Shown: positions 7,714-15,832, numbered from the stretch's first letter. The stretch is DNA of 64,000 nucleotides from Nocardia brasiliensis NBRC 14402 (GCF_000308475.2 NZ_BAFT02000035.1:1-64000); one strand, 5' to 3'. The notes: generated by a model not told the origin, from the sequence alone. Translations and numbers: made by a program.

Positions 7714-8487
7714 GTGCAGCCGAGTCCCGTCACCACGATCCCCGATGCCCCGGTCCTACCGTCGCCGCGGACGCCCCGCCTCGCCAGGCGTATCGCCGCG
7801 GCCGTCTTGCTCACGGCATTGCTGGTTCCGGTCCTCGCGGGCTGCCTGCGCGTGCAGGTGTCGATGGGTGTCTCGTCCAATGATCGGGTCTCCGGTCGGA
7901 TCGTCGCCGCGGTCGTGCCGACCGATCCCAAAGACAAGGGCCCGCAGTTGAAGGCCCCCGATTCGCTCGCCGCGAAGGTGCGAGTGGAGCCCTACAGCCA
8001 GGACGGCTACATGGGCAGTCAGGTGTTCTTCGAAGACATGTCCTTCGGCGAAGTCGCCCAACTGGGTCAGCTGTCCGAACAGACCCAGGGCATGTTCCAG
8101 TTGCAGTTCCAGCGCACCGGCGACCTGGTCAGCCTCAGCGGCCGGGTCGACCTGAAATCCGTGCCGCCGCACGGCTCCGACGTCCAGTTCACCGTCGCGT
8201 TCCCGGCCCGCGTCGCCAAGACCAACGGCAACCGCGAGGGCGACAACATCGTGTCCTGGAAACTGCCGCCCGGCGACGTCTCCACCCTGCGCGCCGAAGT
8301 CAGCTACGCCGACCCCAACACCCGCTCCTTCGCGGGCTGGGCAGGCATCGTCGGTGGCATCACCCTCGCGGTAGCCGCGATCATCGCCGCCATGGCCTAC
8401 ATGGACCGCAACCCCGCGGCCCCCGGCGCCCCGACCGGATTCTCCTGGAGCCGCTGGTGGCGCACCGTCAAACAGAACCGCTGGTAG
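7714..8487 (+). CDS. lppM: Lipoprotein LppM (DUF3153)
   Basis: A 257-residue envelope lipoprotein. From GTG 7714 the signal peptide ends in the lipobox LAGC (Cys44). The mature part (LRVQVSMGVSSNDRVSGRIVAA) starts the LppM domain, and a C-terminal membrane helix (GIVGGITLAVAAIIAAMAYM) precedes a basic tail. In M. tuberculosis LppM (Rv2171) lies next to Rv2170, matching this neighbourhood; it has been linked to phagosome behaviour. The GTG lacks a clear SD, so the start could shift, but the lipobox fixes the useful N-terminus. Confidence 0.87.
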   Translation: MQPSPVTTIPDAPVLPSPRTPRLARRIAAAVLLTALLVPVLAGCLRVQVSMGVSSNDRVSGRIVAAVVPTDPKDKGPQLKAPDSLAAKVRVEPYSQDGYMGSQVFFEDMSFGEVAQLGQLSEQTQGMFQLQFQRTGDLVSLSGRVDLKSVPPHGSDVQFTVAFPARVAKTNGNREGDNIVSWKLPPGDVSTLRAEVSYADPNTRSFAGWAGIVGGITLAVAAIIAAMAYMDRNPAAPGAPTGFSWSRWWRTVKQNRW

Positions 8488-8535
8488 ATCTGAGGGTGTC
8501 CGCCGACACAAGGTTGCGCTGGGCCGGTGAGGGCC

Positions 8536-9354
8536 GGATCACTGTGCGCCGGTTGGCAACACGGGCTGCTGGCATGCCGATAGCGTTGGCCTCAGCGAGG
8601 ACCGGCGTGGAGACTGCCGTAGACAGCCGGATCATCCTGTGCCGCTCGACAGCACGGGCAGGCAAGCAGACGGCACAGATCGGCGTGGAGCATGCCGACG
8701 CCGGATTTCCCATAGACAGCCGGATCACCCAGCGACGATCAACAACACCGGGGGCCTGCCTGCCGATATCGCTGTCACCAGCGGAGGCCGCTGCGGGAGC
8801 TGCCAGTACTGGTGGTGCCGACGAAGGACGGATTGCCGCGCGGCGCTCGCTGGAACAAGGTGCCGATACGGTCGCATCGCCGGCGTCGGCGACCGCTGGT
8901 GCGGGGGCAGTCGATGCAGGATCAGGTTGGGTTATCTTGCGGCGGTCGACGGCACGTGTGGATGCCGAGGGGGATTGCCACCGTCGGTGGGTGGCGAAGT
9001 GAGGGCAGTCGGTGCGACGGAAGACCGGATTGCCTCGCGATTGACGACACGGACGCCCGACCTGCACACGTCGCCCACCCCGATGAGAAGCGATACAGGG
9101 GCAGTCGGTGCAGCAGCAGGCCGGATTGCCTTGCCGCAGTTGATGGCACGTGCGGCCGACATGGGGACGTTGCCGACGTCGGGGGGAAGCGATGTGAAGG
9201 TGGGCGGTGCGGCGATGCTGCGGGAAGTTGGGTTGTCTTGCGGCGGTTGACGGTACGCGTGGCCGACGTGTGGGCGTTGCTGACTTCGGCGGGGAGTGGG
9301 GTGGCGCTGCTCGGTGCCGGGATTGCGGCGTTCAACTGGGTTACGGTGCGGCGG
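8536..9354 (+). repeat. Degenerate ~93-108-bp tandem array reaching into the GT2 gene
   Basis: A recurrent core of the form GGRTTNYNNTGCGGCGG occurs at 8536, 8629, 8722, 8830, 8929, 9027, 9123, 9230 and 9338. Spacings are 93, 93, 108, 99, 98, 96, 107 and 108. Six of eight are multiples of three, and translated units share a pattern like RIxxRRLTxRAADM followed by a Ser/Gly/Ala-rich stretch. The last two copies encode the N-terminus and membrane helix of the downstream glycosyltransferase. Apart from this array nothing is seen in 8488-9237. Confidence 0.7.
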
Positions 9355-10404
9355 TTGACTGTTCAGGCGGACAGTGTGATCGAGCCGGTGACCGTGTGTG
9401 TTCCGGCGCGCGACGAGGCGGCACGGCTGCCGGGGTTGGTCGCGGACCTGCGGGCGCAGCGGGGTGTCGCGCGGCTGCGGGTGCTGGTGCTCGACGACGC
9501 GTCGACCGACGACACCTCTGGCGTGGCGCTCGAGGCGGCAGCGGGCGATCCGCGAATCACGGTGTTGCGCAATGACGCCGAGCCCGCAGACGGGTGGACC
9601 GGCAAGGCGGCGGCGTGCGCGCGGCTGGCCCAGGATGTGCGGACGCCGGTGCTGGTGTTCCTCGACGCGGACGTGCGGCTCGCGCCCGACGCCATCGCGG
9701 CGGCGGTCACCGAACTGCGCCGCCGCCGCGTCGCACTGCTCTCGCCGTGGCCGTTCCAGCGGGCCGGATCCTGCGCCGAAGCGCTGGTACAGCCGCTGCT
9801 GTGCTGGTCGTGGGCCGCCTCGCTACCGATCACCGTGGCGAACCGGAGCCTGCGCCCGTCCACCGCGGTGGCCTGCGGACAGTTCCTCGTCTTCGATACC
9901 GCCGCCTACCGCGCCATCGGCGGGCACAGCGCGGTAGCCGCCAGCACCACCGAGGATCTCGACCTCGCCCGCGCCCTGCGCCGCGCCGGCCACCCCACCG
10001 CCCTCGTCGCCGCGGGCCCACTGGCCACCACCCGAATGTACCGAGACGCAAGCGAACTGGAAGCCGGATACACCCGCTGGCTGTGGTCCGCCTACGGCGG
10101 CACAGTAACCGGCGGCTCCCTCATCGGAACCCTTGCCGCCCTAGCTTTTTGGATCCCACCGTTGGCCGCCCTCTGCGCCCGCGGCCGCACCCGCCGCACC
10201 GCCCTGCTCGGCTACACCGCCGCCATCACCGCCCGCCTCCTCGCCCGCTCCCTCGAACGCGGCGGACCCCCGACCACCGCCGACCTCGCCGCCGCCGCAA
10301 GCCACCCCCTGTCCATCGCCACCTACCTGCGCCTCTGGACCCGCTCCCACCACGCCCACCACCACGGCCGCCTCACGTGGAAGGACCGCCCCCTCCCCAC
10401 CTGA
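9238..10404 (+). CDS. Family 2 glycosyltransferase, CrtQ-like
   Basis: About 388 residues. An N-terminal membrane helix (VWALLTSAGSGVALLGAGIA) is followed by a GT-A domain: VCVPARDEAARLPGLV, VLVLDDASTDDT, DGWTGKAAACARLA, the metal-binding DAD in VLVFLDADVRLAP, and TEDLDLARALRRAG. Two or three membrane helices end the protein. The closest remembered type is the carotenoid acid glycosyltransferase CrtQ, and nearby carotenoid genes support glycosylation of a carotenoid. The start is uncertain: TTG 9238 has GGGAAG ten bases upstream, and GTG 9259 is the alternative; both lie inside the repeat array. Confidence 0.75.
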   Translation: MRRLTVRVADVWALLTSAGSGVALLGAGIAAFNWVTVRRLTVQADSVIEPVTVCVPARDEAARLPGLVADLRAQRGVARLRVLVLDDASTDDTSGVALEAAAGDPRITVLRNDAEPADGWTGKAAACARLAQDVRTPVLVFLDADVRLAPDAIAAAVTELRRRRVALLSPWPFQRAGSCAEALVQPLLCWSWAASLPITVANRSLRPSTAVACGQFLVFDTAAYRAIGGHSAVAASTTEDLDLARALRRAGHPTALVAAGPLATTRMYRDASELEAGYTRWLWSAYGGTVTGGSLIGTLAALAFWIPPLAALCARGRTRRTALLGYTAAITARLLARSLERGGPPTTADLAAAASHPLSIATYLRLWTRSHHAHHHGRLTWKDRPLPT

Positions 10405-10429
10405 TCCCCCGTGCCCTCTGCGCGCCTAG

Positions 10430-10510
10430 CTGGTCGGTTGATCAGAAGGAAATGGTGGCGGCATCGGCCGAGAGACCTCCGCCACCAGTTCCTCCTGATC
10501 GATCGACCAG
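10430..10510. repeat. Long hairpin, family A copy 1
   Basis: The outer CTGGTCG pairs with CGACCAG, and GATCAGAAGGAAATGGTGGCGG pairs nearly perfectly with CCGCCACCAGTTCCTCCTGATC. It begins 26 bases past the GT2 stop. The loop (CATCGGCCGAGAG) is the reverse complement of the loops in the copies at 47975 and 54321, so this copy is inverted. It probably ends GT2 transcription. Confidence 0.75.
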
Positions 10511-10534
10511 ATGCATCAACTCGCTGACCCGCCC

Positions 10535-10787
10535 GGTGCGAGAACGCAGAAGGGTGCGGAAACTCAGCGCACCGCACTGAGCCCCACAAGGCCGCGCCAT
10601 GGTTGGACACATGCTGCGCGCTCAGCCATAGGTGCGCAGTCCCAGATGCGGAGCGACGCCATCGAACTCGACTCGTCGCGTTGGCCACGGAGCGCCGCGA
10701 TGTTGGGCAGACGCGCCCTTCCGATGCGGCGCGGCTTTTTCGCGTGCGCCCCGTGCTGATGCGCCGCCCCTTCCGCGTTCTCGCACT
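10535..10787. repeat. ~250-bp segment bounded by inverted GTGCGAGAACG repeats
   Basis: GTGCGAGAACGCAGAAGGG at the left end (10535-10559) matches, inverted, CCCTTCCGCGTTCTCGCAC at the right (about 10763-10787). The inner DNA holds no credible gene. The terminal inverted repeats suggest a decayed non-autonomous element; its arms resemble those of the adjacent hairpin at 10800. No target-site duplication was identified. Confidence 0.35.
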
Positions 10788-10799
10788 CGTTCTGATCCG

Positions 10800-10871
10800 C
10801 CGCACCCTTTCCGCGTTCTCGCACCCGCTGTGCCATGGCAGATCCGGTGCGGGAACGCGGAAGGGGTGCGG
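10800..10871. repeat. Long hairpin, family B copy 1
   Basis: Left arm 10800-10825 (CCGCACCCTTTCCGCGTTCT...) pairs with right arm 10846-10871 over 26 bases, the two non-identical positions being G-U pairs in one RNA. The loop is 20 bases. It lies seven bases past the stop of the minus-strand secreted-protein gene and can terminate it. A relative is at 60758-60837. Confidence 0.7.
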
Positions 10872-10877
10872 GAAGGT

Positions 10878-11876
10878 TCAGGGGACCTCGGTGATGCCTA
10901 CGGTGGGGAGGAAGAGGCAGGTGTTGGTGCCGTTTTCGACGGTGCCGAAGACCGCGGCGAGGACGGTGCCGGATCCGGTGTCGACCGGGACGGCGCGGAT
11001 GCCGCCGACGGGGATGGCGGCGGCGAAGAAGTCCTGGACGGCGCGTTCGGCGAGGGGGCGTAAGGCGGGTGGAACTTCAGGGGGCACCATCGCGCGGAAA
11101 ACGTCGGAAAGCGAACCCATCGACGCCATGCCTGCGCGCCCGGTGGTCACGTTCATCCAGGCGACCCGCATCCCGCTGGTGTCCACGCTGTCGCGGCCGA
11201 GCCCGTACGGCATGAACGTGAACATCGTCTGCCCCGCCTTCACGGCGGACATATCGATCCCGGGCAACGTGATCGCCGTCTTCGGCCACGGGCCGGGCAC
11301 CGCCCCCGCCACCGCCGGAGCCAGCCCTAGCGTCGTCCCCGCCAAACAGAACGCCGCCGCCGTCGGATACAGAAACGGCTGCATCCCGAACGCCCGCAAC
11401 CCATCCACCGCAGCCTGATAAGTCCCGAACAAATCCGAAGCCGTCTCCCCGGACTGACCGGCACGGCCCCCGGGCGAAACAGGCGCAACCGAAGCCTGCG
11501 GCGCGGCGGCACCCTGCGCACCCACGGCCTGAGGATCCGCCGCAAGCCGAGGCGCAAGTGCAACCGCCGGGCCACCCACCGACTGAGCACCCGCGGCTGT
11601 TGTGCCCGTGCCCTGCGGAGCAGCTACCGCCTGTGCCGCAACAGAAGTCGCCGAAGTAGCCCCGGCCCCGGGCACAACAGCAGCGGACTGAGACGCAGCA
11701 GCGGGCTGAGGTGCAGCAGCAGGCTGAGACGCAGCAGCAGACTGAGACGCGGCGACAACTGGGAGCGCGCCAGCGGGGTCAGAGGTTGGCGTGGCGGCTG
11801 TGGGGGCGGTGGCCGCGAGGGTGAGGGCGCAGGCCGCGGCTGTCGTGAGCATCGTCAGGCGGAGTGCTGCGGCCAC
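10878..11876 (-). CDS. Secreted Ala-rich protein of unknown function
   Basis: A 332-residue protein. From GTG 11876 (AAGAGG five bases upstream) an Ala-rich signal peptide ends near residue 28. Residues ~40-140 are low complexity (ASQSAAASQPAAAPQPAA and similar), encoded by imperfect DNA repeats around 11690-11760. The C-terminal ~170 residues are ordered: ASDLFGTYQAAVDGLRAFG, KTAITLPGIDMSAVKAGQTMF, GSLSDVFRAMVPPEVPPALR and a final GTNTCLFLPTVGITEVP. I do not recognise the domain; it resembles exported proteins of mycolate-containing actinobacteria in style only. It is convergent with the GT2 gene. Confidence 0.7.
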   Translation of the reverse strand: MAAALRLTMLTTAAACALTLAATAPTAATPTSDPAGALPVVAASQSAAASQPAAAPQPAAASQSAAVVPGAGATSATSVAAQAVAAPQGTGTTAAGAQSVGGPAVALAPRLAADPQAVGAQGAAAPQASVAPVSPGGRAGQSGETASDLFGTYQAAVDGLRAFGMQPFLYPTAAAFCLAGTTLGLAPAVAGAVPGPWPKTAITLPGIDMSAVKAGQTMFTFMPYGLGRDSVDTSGMRVAWMNVTTGRAGMASMGSLSDVFRAMVPPEVPPALRPLAERAVQDFFAAAIPVGGIRAVPVDTGSGTVLAAVFGTVENGTNTCLFLPTVGITEVP

Positions 11877-12729
11877 GGGGACCTCTTCTCATCGTCGACA
11901 CGACCGGGAGGTGAACGGTACTCCGGCAAACGCCGTCACCACGATAAATCCCACATCGCTACCTCCCGGCGTGTCGTCCACACTTCTCCACCCAGTGCCT
12001 GCCCCAGCGCACTCCCACCCCGCCCTCCCCCTGTGTTGGCTCCCCACGTTGCGCAGAAAGGCGATCATCGGCGGCGACGCGGCGCGGCGACGCGGCGGTG
12101 CGCGGTAGCGCGGCAATGCGCGGTAGAGCTGGCGGCGCGGCCGCGGGCCGGTAGCGAGGCGCGCACGGCAGCGCGGCAGCGGGTTGTTTGCGGCAGCGGG
12201 TTGTTCCCGCGGTGCGGCGACGGTGCGCGCGGCGAGGTGGCACGGCGCCGCGGCCCGGGTGGCCTGCGCGGCAGCGGCGTCGTGTGCGCGGCTACGGGAT
12301 GGGGTTCCGGCAGCCGGGCGGCCGCGAGTCGTGCGCGCAGCTCATCGAGGTCGGCCTCGGTGGCGTGCGCTTCGAACGCGTGCACGTCGCTGGTGCGCGA
12401 TGGCGAGGTGGTGCGCGGTGGTGGGGTCGCCCGAGGTGCGGCAGGGTGGTCCTCGTAACGACGTGCGCGGCGGGTGTACCAGTTGTGGGGGGCGGCGGCG
12501 CGGTGTGGTGGCGCGGCGGCAGGTTGTTCCCGCGGTGGTGGGATGGTGCGCGGGGCGGGGCGGCTGTGCTGCGAGCACTCAGCGCATGTTCGGCTATTGG
12601 TTATAGCGGGGGGTGGGAGGGGCGGCAAGGTCTACGCTCACGGTGATCGGTTTCCTTGTGCCGGGGTTTGCGTGCTGGGCATGATAATTCGGCTCGACCC
12701 TGGCGTCGCCCGATGTCCGGATCGGCGTC
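11877..12729. other. Gene-poor, very GC-rich stretch
   Basis: No convincing gene is found here. Two imperfect copies of GCGGCAGGTTGTTCCCGCGG lie near 12187 and 12519. Open frames on both strands are Arg/Pro/Ala-rich shadows. The end of the stretch should hold the promoter of the sulfur operon: GATAAT at 12683-12688 is a plausible -10, placing an RNA start just ahead of the riboswitch. Confidence 0.4.
12299..12394 (-). pseudogene. Possible remnant of an epoxide-hydrolase N-terminal domain
   Basis: In one minus-strand frame, VHAFEAHATEADLDELRAR continuing LAAARLPEP looks like the start of an epoxide hydrolase (EHN) domain, which usually reads like F-x-I/V-x-x-x-x-A-D-L-D-D-L-R-x-R-L. The frame on either side is low-complexity Pro/Arg/Ala and no alpha/beta hydrolase follows. 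It may be a relic or chance. Confidence 0.25.
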
Positions 12730-12822
12730 AACCATCCAGAGCGACCGAGAGACCTGGCTCGTCGACGTCGCAGCAACCCCCCGGTTCACCGGGTGCGGGT
12801 GCTTCCGCCGGGACCGATGGAG
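12730..12822 (+). promoter_or_regulatory. SAM (S-box type) riboswitch
   Basis: Conserved S-box pieces occur in order: P1 CCATC (12732-12736), AGAGCGACCGAGAGACCTGG, CTCGTCGACGTCGCAGCAACC (split here by a base), a P3/P4 hairpin CCCGGTTCACCGGG, GGTGCTTCC, GGACC and the closing P1 strand GATGG (12816-12820). SAM binding to such RNAs lowers expression of downstream sulfur genes. The 3' P1 strand directly abuts GGAGG, the SD of the short ORF at 12831, suggesting translational control. Assigned from remembered consensus, not by covariance search. Confidence 0.85.
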
Positions 12823-12830
12823 GAACCGAA

Positions 12831-12917
12831 GTGATCAGCTCTGCTGTCCGCAGTACCCGGTGGGGTCGCCGACATATCGATCAGTGCAAGGTGACCGCCC
12901 AGAGCTGTCGAGGCTGA
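12831..12917 (+). CDS. Cysteine-containing leader peptide ORF (28 aa)
   Basis: From GTG 12831, with the AGGAA of the riboswitch 3' edge as SD, the frame encodes a 28-residue basic peptide whose C-terminal half reads RRHIDQCKVTAQSCRG. This matches the R-R/L-H-x-D-L-x-R-V-x-S-x-x-C style of short peptides annotated as putative leader peptides before sulfur-metabolism operons in actinomycetes. Two Cys codons lie near the stop, so ribosome stalling at low cysteinyl-tRNA is plausible. The 94 bases after it, before the next start, may hold the attenuator fold; I could not define one. Confidence 0.7.
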   Translation: MISSAVRSTRWGRRHIDQCKVTAQSCRG

Positions 12918-13011
12918 CCCACAGCCAGAGTGTGCACCCGTCGCTGGCCGGGTGATGCGACCGGCGCCCGACGCGGCGCGGTCACGTTCGTTCTTCCGAA
13001 GGACCCCGACC

Positions 13012-13086
13012 ATGAGTGAGCGCAGCGAGCGACCAGCTGCCATGGCCGTCGAGACGCCGCCGAACTTCGGCGGGGTGGCGTCATGA
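13012..13086 (+). CDS. MIRU-like mini-ORF coupled to the first transporter gene (24 aa)
   Basis: Frame MSERSERPAAMAVETPP... ending GGVAS, with AAGGA seven bases before its ATG. Its stop overlaps the permease start (ATGA), while the permease itself has no separate SD. Translation of the first structural gene is therefore probably entered through this mini-ORF. The MSERSER beginning is shared with the other mini-ORFs of the window. Confidence 0.55.
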   Translation: MSERSERPAAMAVETPPNFGGVAS

Positions 13087-14090
13087 GTGCGTCCACCGCC
13101 CCCGATGCCCTGGCCGGCGAAACTGCCGAGGACGCAAAGGCATCCCGGTTCGAACACGAAAGCCCGGCGCAGACAACCGCACCGACCGTGGCCAAGCCCT
13201 GGCACCCGTGGCGCTGGGTGATCAGCGCGATCGCATTGATCCTGCTCGCCCAGTTCGTGCACGGCCTGGTGACCAATCCCGGCTGGGATTGGCCGACATT
13301 CGCGAAGTACATCACCGCGAAGTCGGTCCTGTCGGCCTTGCGGGTGACGTTGGAACTCACCGCGTGGGGTACCGCGCTCGGCTTTCTGCTCGGCACCGCG
13401 CTGGCCATCGCACGCCTGTCGAACAATCCGGTGCTGCGGGTGATCTCGTGGTGCTACATCTGGGCGTTCCGCTCGATCCCGTTGATCGTGCAGCTGCTGT
13501 TCTGGTTCAACATCGCCTACCTCTACAACACGCTGTCGGTCGGGATCCCGTTCGGCCCCGCGTTTTTCACGTTCGAGGTGAACGGCGTGATCAGCGGCTT
13601 CACCGCGGCGGTGATCGGGCTCGCGCTGCATCAGGCCGCGTATTCGGCCGAGATCATCCGGGCGGGCATCATCTCGGTGGACGCGGGTCAACTGGAAGCC
13701 GCTGCGGCGCTGGGTATTCCGCGGGTTCGGCAGTTCCGCACGATCGTGGTCCCGCAGGCGATGCGGTCCATCCTGCCGAACGCGACCAACGAGGTGATCA
13801 GCCTGTTCAAGGGCACTTCGATCGTGTCGGTGATGGCGATCGCCGAACTGTTCTATCAGGTGCAGGTGATCTACGGCCGCAACGGCCGGGTGGTGCCGCT
13901 GCTCATGGTCGCCACCGCCTGGTACATCGTGCTGACCACCGTGCTGTCGGTGGCGCAGTTCTACATCGAACGGCACTACGCCAAGGGCGCGCAGCGCACG
14001 CCACCACCGTCACCGCTGCAGCGCGTCCGGCTCAAACTGCGCGAGATCGCCGAATCCGGTTCCGCCGCACCACGAGGAGCGACTCGATGA
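13083..14090 (+). CDS. Amino-acid-type ABC transporter permease
   Basis: A 335-residue inner-membrane permease of the HisM/GlnP family. A ~45-residue hydrophilic N-terminus precedes five or six membrane segments. The EAA loop that docks the ATPase is visible as AGQLEAAAALGIPRVRQFRTIVVPQAMRSILP, followed by NEVISLFKGTSIVSVM. With the ATPase at 14087 and the binding protein at 14854 it forms a complete polar-amino-acid-type importer. Position behind a SAM riboswitch suggests a sulfur-containing amino acid or derivative (for example cystine or a methionine analogue) as substrate; this is inference. Confidence 0.88.
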   Translation: MSASTAPDALAGETAEDAKASRFEHESPAQTTAPTVAKPWHPWRWVISAIALILLAQFVHGLVTNPGWDWPTFAKYITAKSVLSALRVTLELTAWGTALGFLLGTALAIARLSNNPVLRVISWCYIWAFRSIPLIVQLLFWFNIAYLYNTLSVGIPFGPAFFTFEVNGVISGFTAAVIGLALHQAAYSAEIIRAGIISVDAGQLEAAAALGIPRVRQFRTIVVPQAMRSILPNATNEVISLFKGTSIVSVMAIAELFYQVQVIYGRNGRVVPLLMVATAWYIVLTTVLSVAQFYIERHYAKGAQRTPPPSPLQRVRLKLREIAESGSAAPRGATR

Positions 14091-14854
14091 CCGCCGCCAC
14101 CGCCGTCGAGGTCCGCGGCGTCCGCAAGTCTTTCGGCGCGCACGAGGTGTTGCGCGGTATCGATCTGACCGTCCGCTCCGGCGAGGTGGTGACGGTGATC
14201 GGCCCGTCGGGTTCGGGCAAGTCGACGCTGCTGCGGGTGATCAATCATCTGGAGTCGCTGGACGCCGGCACCGTGCACATCGACGGCGAGCTGATCGGCT
14301 ATCGCCTGCGCCGCAACACCTTGCACGCGCTGCCCGATCGGGAAGTGCGAAAGCAGCGCTCCCGCATCGGTTTCGTCTTCCAGCAGTTCAATCTGTTCCC
14401 GCATCTGACGGTGCTCGACAACGTCACGCTGGCACCGCTTTCCGCGCAGCGCCGCGACCGCAAGGAGGTCGAGGCCGAGGCGCGGGTGCTGCTGGACCGG
14501 GTCGGCATCGGCGCGCTGGCGGGCGCCTACCCGCGCACGTTGTCCGGCGGTCAGCAGCAACGGGTGGCGATCGCGCGCGCACTCGCGTTGCGGCCCCGCG
14601 TGATCCTGTTCGACGAGCCGACCTCCGCGCTCGACCCGGAGCTGGTCGGCGAGGTGCTGGACGTGATCCGCGATCTCGCGCAGGGCGGCACCGCGCTGGT
14701 GATCGTCACCCACGAGATCGGCTTCGCGCGTGAGATCGCCGACACCGTCGTGTTTCTCGACGCGGGCGCCGTCGTGGAACAGGGCCCGCCCGCGGCCGTG
14801 CTCGACCATCCCGAACATCCGCGCACCCGCGCGTTCCTCTCCAGAGTCCGCTGA
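14087..14854 (+). CDS. Amino-acid-type ABC transporter ATP-binding protein
   Basis: A 255-residue ATPase with Walker A GPSGSGKST (near residue 40), Q-loop FVFQQFNLFPHLTV, signature LSGGQQQR, Walker [16 protein letters not shown] and the switch His in IVTHEIGFA, all of the GlnQ/HisP/TcyN type. It lacks the C-terminal regulatory domain of MetN. The ATG at 14087 overlaps the permease stop and its own stop overlaps the next start (TGATG), so the importer genes are tightly coupled. Confidence 0.92.
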   Translation: MTAATAVEVRGVRKSFGAHEVLRGIDLTVRSGEVVTVIGPSGSGKSTLLRVINHLESLDAGTVHIDGELIGYRLRRNTLHALPDREVRKQRSRIGFVFQQFNLFPHLTVLDNVTLAPLSAQRRDRKEVEAEARVLLDRVGIGALAGAYPRTLSGGQQQRVAIARALALRPRVILFDEPTSALDPELVGEVLDVIRDLAQGGTALVIVTHEIGFAREIADTVVFLDAGAVVEQGPPAAVLDHPEHPRTRAFLSRVR

Positions 14855-15828
14855 TGAACAGGTATCCGATGAAGCTTTCCGCCCTGGCCACCGCCGCCGC
14901 GACCGTCGTCGTGCTGCTGGCCACCGGCTGCACCGATCCCGAGGCCGAGTCGCAGACCCAGCCCACCGGTGCGATCTCGTTCGATCTTTCGGCCGCCCAG
15001 ACCGGCCGTGTCCGCGCGCAGAAGGTGGACAGCATCGCCGCCGAAGTGCCGCAGGCGATCCGGGACCGCGGCACGCTGGTGGTGACCGGTGCGTCCGGCA
15101 CCGCGCCGCCGCTGCGTTTCTACGCCGACGACGACAAGACCGTCGTCGGCTCGGAGGTCGATTTCGCCTCCTTGATCGCCGATATCCTCGGGCTGAAACT
15201 CGATGCGCAGGTGGCGGATTGGTCGCAGAACTTCGTCCGCATCGATTCCGGCGAGGTGGACGCCTTCATCTCCAACGTCACGGTGACCGAGGAGCGCAAG
15301 GAGAAGTACGACTTCGCCACCTACCGCAACGACACGGTCGCGCTGGAGGTGCCCAAGCAGAGCACCCTCGACTATCAGGACCGTAAGAGCTTGGCGGGCA
15401 AGCGGATCGGTGTCGGCACCGGCACCAATCAGGAACAGCTGCTGGTGAAGTGGAACGAGCAGAACCGCGCGGACGGCCTGGCGCCCATCGACATCGCGTA
15501 TTTCCAGCAGGTCAGCGACTACTACCTGGCGCTCGCCTCGCAACGGCTGGACGGCTACATCGGTCCGAATCCGACGGCGATCTATCACTCCAGCACGGCG
15601 AATCAGACCAAGATCCTGGCCACCTTCTCCGGTGCGGGTGACGCACTGCAAGGCGAGATCGCGGTGCTCACCAAGAAGAACACCGGGCTGGTCACCGCGA
15701 TCCAGCACGCGCTGAACTACGCCATCGAGCACGGCACCTATCAGCAGGTGATCGATCGGTGGGGCCTGAAGTCCGAGCAGGTCACCGAGTCCCGGATAAA
15801 TCCGCCCGGCCTGCCGAAACAGCGGTGA
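14854..15828 (+). CDS. Solute-binding lipoprotein, amino-acid ABC type
   Basis: A 324-residue lipoprotein. Its signal peptide ends with the lipobox ATGC (Cys26). The mature protein is a family 3 binding protein: IRDRGTLVVTGASGTAPPLRFY, GSEVDFASLIADILGLKLD, DAFISNVTVTEERKEKYDF and GKRIGVGTGTNQEQLL follow the usual two-lobe order. It should deliver the substrate to the permease/ATPase pair upstream. No substrate-specific residues can be read. Confidence 0.9.
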   Translation: MNRYPMKLSALATAAATVVVLLATGCTDPEAESQTQPTGAISFDLSAAQTGRVRAQKVDSIAAEVPQAIRDRGTLVVTGASGTAPPLRFYADDDKTVVGSEVDFASLIADILGLKLDAQVADWSQNFVRIDSGEVDAFISNVTVTEERKEKYDFATYRNDTVALEVPKQSTLDYQDRKSLAGKRIGVGTGTNQEQLLVKWNEQNRADGLAPIDIAYFQQVSDYYLALASQRLDGYIGPNPTAIYHSSTANQTKILATFSGAGDALQGEIAVLTKKNTGLVTAIQHALNYAIEHGTYQQVIDRWGLKSEQVTESRINPPGLPKQR

Positions 15829-15832
15829 TCGC

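Noticed and set aside
8457..9002. Open frame of ~180 codons covering the first five repeat units after lppM
   Set aside because: It owes its openness to the 3n periodicity of the array; it starts inside lppM, lacks an SD and has no fold. Treated as decayed repeats.
12065..12628. ~190-codon minus-strand frame in the gene-poor stretch
   Set aside because: Mostly Pro/Arg/Ala low complexity; only a 32-residue piece resembles a known domain, so it is not called as a gene.
12730..12822. SAM-IV class instead of S-box class for the riboswitch
   Set aside because: SAM-IV is common in actinobacteria, but the order AGAGCGACCGAGAGACC...GCAGCAACC...GGTGC...GATGG fits the SAM-I layout better; a covariance search would settle it.
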